Source of the DNA: a virus
Virus record (IMG/VR): IMGVR_UViG_3300031707_000085
Location: 1 to 35,166 of that record
DNA length: 35,166 nucleotides
Direction: 5' to 3' (one strand)
This document shows, piece by piece, positions 30,247 through 35,166 of this stretch. The notes under the pieces were generated by a model that saw only the letters and a program-made list of their open reading frames with translations, was not told the DNA's origin and did no database searches. The first letter of the stretch is position 1. Each line of letters begins with the position of its first letter. The position numbers and the translations under genes were made by a program.

Positions 30247-30611
30247 TAGTCCTTACCTTTCGTTTTCTGACCGAGTCTGTGCCCATGATACCGTTCACGG
30301 TGCTGGCGCAGGGCGTCGGCGCTCACAAACGTTGTGGCCGGGCAGTCCTTGACCTTGCACTTGTACTCGTGTTTTTCGGGATTCTTGAGGTCGCGCAACT
30401 CGAGTACGCCCGTCAAGGGGCCATCACCCGAGTAAAACCGCGGTTCTCTTGCGACCTCGTCGACCTCATAAAGCGCAACACCTGGAGGCGCACCTTTGAC
30501 CGCCCTAGTCAACGCATCACTGAAGACAACTGGGTGGACACCCGGCCGGTAGATCTTACCGGCGAATCCCCAGCCCGAGAGTCGGTCGGAGACCTCAAGT
30601 TCCCACGGCAT
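30246..30611 (-). CDS. Head-region protein with C-terminal C2H2 zinc finger
   Basis: The 121-residue protein has an N-terminal part of about 80 residues with strands (GFAGKIYRPG, VHPVVFSD, GVALYEVDEVAREP, GVLELRDLK). It ends in a zinc-finger-like segment: Cys85, Cys90, His104 and His109 (C-x4-C-x13-H-x4-H) within EYKCKVKDCPATTFVSADALRQHRERYHG. It is placed between the repeat protein and the connector. It may bind DNA or the capsid; no homologue comes to mind. Confidence 0.7.
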   Translation of the reverse strand: MPWELEVSDRLSGWGFAGKIYRPGVHPVVFSDALTRAVKGAPPGVALYEVDEVAREPRFYSGDGPLTGVLELRDLKNPEKHEYKCKVKDCPATTFVSADALRQHRERYHGHRLGQKTKGKD

Positions 30612-30696
30612 CGGCTAGCACCTTCCCTTGCATGATCCATGATGGCTGTGTCATCGTCTGACTATGCCTCTTCATTCAGAATCTGTCGGTTAACTG
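30612..30696. other. Short gap between the repeat protein and the zinc-finger gene
   Basis: This 85-base stretch carries no clear promoter or hairpin. It holds GGGAAGG close to the following start (ATG at 30611) and a weak CATAGT box. Confidence 0.3.
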
Positions 30697-31359
30697 TTAC
30701 CAGCCCCCGCCACCGGTGTAGTGTTCAAACGGAACTCGCAGTGCCGCAAACGAGAGCTGCAACCTGCGAGGTGTGTCCAACGGCGTCTGCAATACGGCCC
30801 ATGACATCATGAGTCGACGCGGCGCGGTCGGAACCTCGAACTCGCCCTGAGAAACCTGAGCGGCCCGTCCAGCACTAGGAGTCTCCAGTTCTACCCAGGA
30901 TGACTGTAGCCTACGCTGTTCAGTCGGGACCTGCATTTCAACCCAGGACGCCTGAAGTTTGCGTTGACCGGTTGGCGTCTCCAACTCGGTCCACGACAAC
31001 TGAAGTGCATACTGTGCCGGCGGACTCTCCAACTCGGCCCACGATAGACCAAGCTGACGAGGCGCCGTCGGAACCTGCATCTCAGCCCAAGACGCCTGCA
31101 ACTGGCGCGGTACGGTCGGAACCTCGAGTTCTGCCCATGACGCCTGCAAGGCGTACTGAGCGTCAGGAACTTCTAGTTCCGCCCAGGATGACTGAAGTTG
31201 ACGTTGCTCAGATGTGACCTCGAGTTCCGCCCAGGACGCCTGGAGGTTGCGCTGTGCTGTCGGTGCTTCTAGTTCTGCCCATGACAACTGGAGCGCATAC
31301 TGGGCGTCTGGGGCCTCGAGTTCTGCCCACGAAAGCCGAAACTCACAGGGATGCCCCAT
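30697..31359 (-). CDS. 16-residue tandem-repeat virion protein (SWAELE repeats)
   Basis: The 220-residue protein is almost wholly made of 13 tandem units of 16 residues (one of 17) with consensus LSWAELExPxxxRxLQ. The conserved Trp falls at 11, 27, 43, 59, 75, 91, 107, 123, 139, 155 and 187; units 11 and 13 have Gln and Phe there instead. The alternation of Trp, Glu and hydrophobic residues suggests one beta strand plus a Pro-containing turn per unit, as in a beta-solenoid, propeller or fibre. The end is FEHYTGGGGW. A strong AAGGAGG precedes the ATG. It is in the head-completion area, so it is probably a capsid or neck appendage; no function is known to me. Confidence 0.85.
   Translation of the reverse strand: MGHPCEFRLSWAELEAPDAQYALQLSWAELEAPTAQRNLQASWAELEVTSEQRQLQSSWAELEVPDAQYALQASWAELEVPTVPRQLQASWAEMQVPTAPRQLGLSWAELESPPAQYALQLSWTELETPTGQRKLQASWVEMQVPTEQRRLQSSWVELETPSAGRAAQVSQGEFEVPTAPRRLMMSWAVLQTPLDTPRRLQLSFAALRVPFEHYTGGGGW
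30712..31335 (-). repeat. Thirteen tandem 48-base coding repeats
   Basis: Each unit of the SWAELE array is 48 bases (one of 51). Units differ at both silent and amino-acid-changing sites, so the array is old rather than a fresh duplication. Some pairs (starting SWAELEVPDAQYALQ) are closer, which suggests later shuffling among units. Confidence 0.88.
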
Positions 31360-31371
31360 AATGAGGCCTCC

Positions 31372-31836
31372 TTATGCCAGCGCCTGAGATGCAACGATCC
31401 GCAGGTAGAGGTTGGTGTAGTCGGTGATGTCCCCAGCCTCGCCCACAGTAAGTTCGATCTCCTTGGTCGTCCAACCGTTGGCGACGTCTTCGTACGTGCG
31501 AGTAGCGATCAACGTTCCGGGACCAGTTCCCTCCCCCGGCTCTCCCTCGTCGAAGTAGTCCTGACGAAGTTCAACGTCGCAATCGATAGTGGATCCACCA
31601 GCGAGTTCCTTCTGGATCCGAACGCGCAGGACGTGACCAGTGTTGATCACCGGGTCCTCGAGCGTGGTCAACTTCGTGACGTAGACCGAGGCATCTGGCG
31701 CTTCCTCGCTCGTGATGAAATCCTGGTCGTCGAGTACCACCTCATTGATGGCCTCGAAGATGTCCACGTCAAGTCCGTCATCATCAGTCCAGGCACCGAG
31801 CGTGGTGTCGGCAGATGGGCGTGCAAACTGTGGCAT
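31372..31836 (-). CDS. Beta-sandwich virion-associated protein
   Basis: The 154-residue protein starts FARPSADTTLGAWTDDDGLDVDIFEAINEVVLDDQDFITS. That pattern, an RPSaDt-GxWt start followed by a DDxDfI piece, is common in phage virion proteins. HVLRVRIQKELAGGSTIDCDVELRQ and TNLYLRIVAS complete a sandwich. It stands after the major capsid gene cluster. A decoration or head fibre role is possible. AAGGAGA precedes the ATG. Confidence 0.72.
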   Translation of the reverse strand: MPQFARPSADTTLGAWTDDDGLDVDIFEAINEVVLDDQDFITSEEAPDASVYVTKLTTLEDPVINTGHVLRVRIQKELAGGSTIDCDVELRQDYFDEGEPGEGTGPGTLIATRTYEDVANGWTTKEIELTVGEAGDITDYTNLYLRIVASQALA

Positions 31837-31852
31837 TGTTCTATCTCCTTGT

Positions 31853-32218
31853 CTACTTGACTAGCAGAATGACCGTGACGCCCTTCGGGTCAGGATCACC
31901 CTGTGAAACATTGACTATGACCTCGCCAGCCAGCCGCGGTGGAATAAGGACGCTAGTCGGCGCTCCGAGATCATCCAGCACCGACTCGCCCACCGCCTGA
32001 AGTGGCAGGTCGTCGTTGTTGTCGGTAAGCGTAAGGATCAACTTCTCCAGACCGTTCAGCTTGGATGTGACCTCAACATCGGTTGTCACTGGTTGTTCGT
32101 GGTACTGAACCTGGATGCCCTGAAGTTTACACGCCAGGACACCGAACGTGGCAGAACCACTTGCGGCTCCGGCGTCGCCGGTCAGGACGATCACCCTACT
32201 GAGCGTTCTGTAAGACAT
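31853..32218 (-). CDS. Beta-rich virion-associated protein
   Basis: The 121-residue protein begins SRVIVLTGDAGAASGSATFGVLACKLQGIQVQYHEQPVTTDVEVTS, a recurrent small-virion-protein plan with TGDAG and TTDV segments, and ends VTVILLVK. It is encoded with its sandwich-like neighbour. The role is unknown; decoration of the capsid is the simplest guess. The ATG has AGGAGGG further upstream and AAGGA directly before it. Confidence 0.68.
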   Translation of the reverse strand: MSYRTLSRVIVLTGDAGAASGSATFGVLACKLQGIQVQYHEQPVTTDVEVTSKLNGLEKLILTLTDNNDDLPLQAVGESVLDDLGAPTSVLIPPRLAGEVIVNVSQGDPDPKGVTVILLVK

Positions 32219-32273
32219 TCCTTACTCGCCCTCCTCTGTAATGGATTACGCTATTTGACAGGCCGACCTACGA

Positions 32274-32801
32274 TTACGGCGTGTGGTTGATCCACCAAAC
32301 CTCGTACTGGTTGTTGGTGTTGTTGGCCTTGTTCGCCACGACTGTCAGGTTGTCTGCGCCTACCGTGAAGTCGGTCAAGGCGCGCTGGGTCTTGGTAGAG
32401 ATGGCCGCCTTGGTCACGTACACGAAGCACGCCACCAACTCATCGCCGACCGCCAATCCCGTCACTGGGATCGTGTCGTCGCCGGTCTCGTCCTGGCCGT
32501 TCACCAGTTCCACCGTTAGAAGTCCGGTAGCCACCTTGTCGCCCCGCAGGTAACCAGCCGCCATCAATCCACGGCCAGGCGCATCTGCCGAGATGACCCC
32601 TGCCTTGTAGGCTGCAGCAGTGGCGTTCGCGAGAGCGGTCGTGTCAGCGATCGGAGCGCCATTCCCGGCGGTGCCATCGTGTGTGTGACCCTCAGCCTCG
32701 TCGAAAGCATCGCTCAGGGTCGTGAAATAGCCCCTGATCTTGTTGAGACGCGCGAGTCCGCGGCCCAAGTCGAACGGAAGCACTAGTTTGAAACTCGCCA
32801 T
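32274..32801 (-). CDS. Virion structural protein with HTHDG segment (decoration or fibre)
   Basis: The 175-residue protein has a helical start (LARLNKIRGYFTTLSDAFDEAEGHTHDGTAGNGAPI) with an HTHDG turn often seen in phage fibres and decoration proteins. The second half is beta-rich (KVATGLLTVELVNGQDETGDDTIPVTGLAVGDELVACFVYV), closing with YEVWWINHTP. GGGAGGA precedes the ATG; two hairpins stand in front of it. It follows the major capsid gene, the usual site for a decoration protein. Confidence 0.7.
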   Translation of the reverse strand: MASFKLVLPFDLGRGLARLNKIRGYFTTLSDAFDEAEGHTHDGTAGNGAPIADTTALANATAAAYKAGVISADAPGRGLMAAGYLRGDKVATGLLTVELVNGQDETGDDTIPVTGLAVGDELVACFVYVTKAAISTKTQRALTDFTVGADNLTVVANKANNTNNQYEVWWINHTP

Positions 32802-32826
32802 GTTGATTGTCCTCCCTTATGATCGC

Positions 32827-32854
32827 AGCCCGCGGGACAGTGCCAACGCGGGCT
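32827..32854 (-). repeat. 8-bp inverted repeat (hairpin) before the decoration-like gene
   Basis: AGCCCGCG and CGCGGGCT pair perfectly around a 12-base loop. The hairpin stands 26 bases before the ATG at 32801, close to the ribosome site. There is no T-run, so it may protect or process RNA or limit read-through. Confidence 0.6.
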
Positions 32855-32862
32855 ACGGTAAC

Positions 32863-32880
32863 AGGCTAAACTCTTAGCCT
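32863..32880 (-). repeat. 7-bp inverted repeat (hairpin) downstream of the capsid gene
   Basis: AGGCTAA and TTAGCCT pair around a 4-base loop; outer ACAG/CTGT bases extend it with a bulge. With the neighbouring hairpin it fills most of the 166-base gap after the major capsid gene (32802-32967). No U-tract follows, so a classic terminator is not supported. Confidence 0.55.
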
Positions 32881-32967
32881 CTGTCCCTCAACGAGAACCG
32901 GCCGCTGCGGCTCCCATCAGTCCTTTGTTTGCCCATGATAGGCGGCGGGCGTTATTCAGTTGTTGGT

Positions 32968-33954
32968 CTACGCAGCAACGAGAACGTTGTAGGCGAGGGC
33001 CGTTGCCGGTAGGTGTTCCACCTTGGCGTCCACGCGGCAAGTGACGATGTAACTCGTCTGGCCTTCACGTGGGTCGCGGAAGGACTCGAACTTGACCATC
33101 CGGCGGTAGCCAGCCATCAGGTTGAGGCGGTGGCATAGCAGGATGAAACTCGTCTCGTCGTCCTTGACGTTCATGATGGGAACCGCCATGATGGGGATGC
33201 CCTGGTACTTAACGGGCCGGTCGCCCTCCAGCATCAGGTCACCCAGCGGGGTGCCACGGGCGGTCAGGGAGTCGCGGTACTTCTCGTCCAGCCGAGACGG
33301 AACGTAGAACCGCATGTTGGGCTTGTCCTTCTTGAAGCGGTCGGGGATGGCCTGGAGCATCTTGGCAAAGATGACCTGGAAGTCCTGGCCGTCAGGCTCG
33401 GCGTCGTAAGAAGTAGAACCAGCGTCGTCGTAGGCCTGCTTGATCCAGCCGTCCAACAGGTTCATGTAGTCGGAGTCATCGTGGCCGACGATGTCGTTGT
33501 TGATGTCGCCGTTGAGGAAGAGTTCCTCGAGGTCACGGCCCACGCGCTGAGCGATCATTGTCTGAAGGGTACCGGAGAAACCGGCCCGCTCGACATTGTC
33601 CTCGAGCACCTCGTCCGTGATGGGGACCTCACCGCGAACCAGCACCGTCGACATCTCGACAACGCCAGTTACCGGCTTGGAACGGTCGCCCGACTCCAGA
33701 CGCGCGCCTTCAATACCCGGGCGCAGAACACGGCTGGAGAAGTCTAGCTTTGATTCCTGCCACTTGTTGGCAGCGTTCATGACGGTCCGCACGTCGGGCA
33801 GGATGATCTGGGCGTCGATGGCCACCTGGTAGAAGACCGCCACCTGTTCGATGGTGAGCGGTGCCCCGCCGGTGTCGCCAAACTCGGCCGTGGTCAGAGT
33901 TCCCGTGGTATCCCCAACTGCCTTCCGCAGAAGTTCTTCGTTACTGAGTCCCAT
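32968..33954 (-). CDS. Major capsid protein (HK97-fold)
   Basis: The 328-residue protein has the capsid pattern: an N-terminal arm region (ELLRKAVGDTTGTLTTAEFGDTGGAPL), E-loop and spine-helix blocks (SKPVTGVVEMSTVLVRGEVPITDEVLEDN, LQTMIAQRVGRDLEELFLNGD), the P-domain (MRFYVPSRLDEKYRDSLTARGTPLGDLMLEGDRPVKYQGIPIMAVP) and a closing LMAGYRRMVKFESFRDPREGQTSYIVTCRVDAKV. It builds the icosahedral shell. The scaffold-like gene stands just upstream, and a strong AGGGAGGA is present. Confidence 0.92.
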   Translation of the reverse strand: MGLSNEELLRKAVGDTTGTLTTAEFGDTGGAPLTIEQVAVFYQVAIDAQIILPDVRTVMNAANKWQESKLDFSSRVLRPGIEGARLESGDRSKPVTGVVEMSTVLVRGEVPITDEVLEDNVERAGFSGTLQTMIAQRVGRDLEELFLNGDINNDIVGHDDSDYMNLLDGWIKQAYDDAGSTSYDAEPDGQDFQVIFAKMLQAIPDRFKKDKPNMRFYVPSRLDEKYRDSLTARGTPLGDLMLEGDRPVKYQGIPIMAVPIMNVKDDETSFILLCHRLNLMAGYRRMVKFESFRDPREGQTSYIVTCRVDAKVEHLPATALAYNVLVAA

Positions 33955-33994
33955 GTTACGTTTTCCTCCCTTGTCTTAGGATCGGTACTGGTCC

Positions 33995-34519
33995 CTAGAC
34001 CAGTGTCAACGAACTGCCGGGGTTCTTGGCGAGGTGGACGAGTCCGGCGGAAATAGTCTCGGTACCCTTGGCCTTCCGAAGCTTTTCCTGCTCTTCGGGG
34101 GTACCCTTGTCTGTGCCCTTGTCGCCTTCGTCAGCACCGGCAACACTCTTCCGCACGACGCTGCCCTTTTCCAGGGCCTCGATGCGTGCGAGCACCTTCT
34201 CCAGAGCGTCACGAGTTACCTCGCCGTTCGCGCTGAGATCCGTGATGGCCTTCACGATGGCGCCGGGCTCTTCGCCCTTGTCCTCGTCCTTGGCCTCGCG
34301 ACCAGGGGCAAGTGCCTTGGCAATGGCGTCGATCTTCACACCCAGGTCACTGACTGCGCTACCGATCGCCTTCTGAACCTCTTCGGCCACGTTGATCTCG
34401 GGCTTAGGGTCCTCAACCTTGGGGGCGTCGACCACGGGGTCAACGACCTTAGGGGCGTCGGACTTCTTAACCGCTTCGGTCAACTGGTCCGCTAGGTTCT
34501 TGAACAGTTCTGTATCCAT
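33995..34519 (-). CDS. Scaffold-like head protein
   Basis: The 174-residue protein is highly charged, with Pro/Val/Asp-rich low complexity at 20-45 (APKVVDPVVDAPKVEDPKPE) and two helical stretches (EEVQKAIGSAVSDLGVKIDAIAKAL, ALEKVLARIEALEKG). This charged coiled-coil make-up directly before the capsid gene is usual for scaffolding proteins or capsid delta-domains, which guide shell assembly and are removed later. AGGAGGAG precedes the ATG. No protease motif is visible here. Confidence 0.65.
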   Translation of the reverse strand: MDTELFKNLADQLTEAVKKSDAPKVVDPVVDAPKVEDPKPEINVAEEVQKAIGSAVSDLGVKIDAIAKALAPGREAKDEDKGEEPGAIVKAITDLSANGEVTRDALEKVLARIEALEKGSVVRKSVAGADEGDKGTDKGTPEEQEKLRKAKGTETISAGLVHLAKNPGSSLTLV

Positions 34520-34540
34520 GTCGCTGTTACTCCTCCTCTT

Positions 34541-35146
34541 CTAGGATTGCGGGGTGATCTGAGTTTCGATGTCACCCTTCAACGTCGCAACGCGCTCACG
34601 CATCTTGATGACCCGATCCTCCGCACTCTCAGGTGAGTGCCAAATGTTCGCTACGTCTTGACAGAAGGCAGGCCATAGTTCCACGAGAGCCTTCTCTTCA
34701 GCCTTGGCGACCTCTTCCTCCTGGTGCTTACCCTGAAGACGCTCGCGGAACCAGTTCCAGAGTGCCTCCATGGCCTTGGTCCGCGGCTTAGGGTAGTCGC
34801 CCTTAGCCTTGGGTTGCGGATACCCGGCGCCTGGTGTACTCGGTTGGTCGCCGCCGTACCCGTATCCGTAGCCATACTCCTGAAGCCAGCCCAGCAACAG
34901 CGTTACCGCGTCCTGAACTTCCTTCGGAGCACCGGAGAAGTCGGTGTCTTGAAGAGCACTCGTCAGCGAGTCGAATTGCTTGGCGAACGCCTCTTCGGCC
35001 TTGATAAGATCCTCGAGGTCCTGGATGTCCTTCCCATCAGCAGACTTCATAACTATCCAGCCCTCCTCTTCGTTCGCGGGATGATCCACGCCGGAAGTCT
35101 CGTCCCAGCGCATGTCAACGATAAGCTTGTGAGCGCGATCTGCCAT
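34541..35146 (-). CDS. Head morphogenesis protein with XkdF-like start motif
   Basis: The 201-residue protein starts KLIVDMRWDETSGVDHPANEEEGWIVMKSADG. The core DETSGVDHPAN...VMKS resembles a segment common near phage prohead protease or XkdF-like genes. A low-complexity Tyr-Gly piece lies at about 92-100 (GYGYGYGGD), then a Pro-rich part, and a helical C-terminus (VAKAEEKALVELWPAF, ERVATLKGDIETQ). It has no visible protease triad. It probably acts in head assembly with the scaffold-like gene. No Shine-Dalgarno precedes its ATG; the -10 box of an extended promoter ends nine bases before it. Confidence 0.6.
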   Translation of the reverse strand: MADRAHKLIVDMRWDETSGVDHPANEEEGWIVMKSADGKDIQDLEDLIKAEEAFAKQFDSLTSALQDTDFSGAPKEVQDAVTLLLGWLQEYGYGYGYGGDQPSTPGAGYPQPKAKGDYPKPRTKAMEALWNWFRERLQGKHQEEEVAKAEEKALVELWPAFCQDVANIWHSPESAEDRVIKMRERVATLKGDIETQITPQS

Positions 35147-35155
35147 CTCGAGTGC

Positions 35156-35164
35156 ATTGTATCA
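35156..35164 (-). promoter_or_regulatory. Extended -10 promoter before the head gene
   Basis: TGATACAAT on the minus strand lies within GTGATACAATGCACTCGAG at 35165-35147, one base different from the element at 13129-13147. Transcription should begin near 35149, three bases before the ATG at 35146, so the message would be nearly leaderless. Sequence further upstream is outside the window. Confidence 0.5.
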
Positions 35165-35166
35165 CA

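Noticed and set aside
30712-31335. CRISPR-like array suggested by 48-base spacing
   Set aside because: The repeats are coding and continuous, with no unique spacers; they are protein repeats.

Overview
The window is part of a tailed, long-tailed (siphovirus-type) bacteriophage genome. It is moderately GC-rich and densely packed: about 42 genes, many joined by ATGA or TAATG overlaps, and no gene-free stretch longer than about 170 bases. All genes but one lie on the minus strand, so transcription mostly runs from high to low coordinates. An actinobacterial host is suggested, but not proven, by three things: a myo-inositol-phosphate synthase of actinobacterial type, a tail protein with a region like Gp37 of Rhodococcus phage ReqiPepy6, and several genes whose -10 box lies almost on the start codon (leaderless style). 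No integrase, repressor, terminase or portal is seen; the packaging genes probably lie beyond the right edge.

Structural module (35166 down to 14574). In transcription order: a head morphogenesis protein, a scaffold-like protein, the major capsid protein, three beta-rich virion proteins, a 16-residue tandem-repeat protein (SWAELE-type), a protein with a C2H2 zinc finger, a head-tail connector, three tandem paralogues of about 118 residues, head closure, HK97 gp10-like and tail-terminator-like proteins, the major tail protein, two tail assembly chaperones, a 1774-residue tape measure protein with internal 144-base repeats, the distal tail protein, a minor tail protein and a 1257-residue tail fibre.

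Lysis (14534 to 13165). A TIM-barrel glycosidase-like protein faces the only plus-strand gene, a small one-TM coiled-coil protein that is a holin candidate.

Replication and nucleotide module (13105 down to 1). An unknown protein, DnaB-like helicase, DnaG-like primase, a phage sigma factor behind a strong promoter, a gp32-like ssDNA-binding protein, tRNA-Trp(CCA), a PD-(D/E)XK nuclease fused to a dimeric-dUTPase-like domain, inositol-phosphate synthase, and the start of a family A DNA polymerase cut by the left edge.

The most interesting part is a probable DNA-base hypermodification cluster at about 737-7314. It has a thymidylate-synthase-like enzyme with Asp where TS has the base-reading Asn (a dCMP-hydroxymethylase signature), a dNMP kinase fused to a uracil-DNA-glycosylase-like domain, a C5-methyltransferase, a P-loop kinase like 5-hydroxymethyl-pyrimidine DNA kinases, a probable amino acid:DNA transferase relative, two phosphatases (dual-specificity and HAD) and the inositol-phosphate synthase. 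Read together, they suggest the phage makes a hydroxymethylated pyrimidine, activates it in DNA by phosphorylation and decorates it, possibly with an inositol-derived group. That last step is inference. All calls come from reading the sequence; no database search was run.
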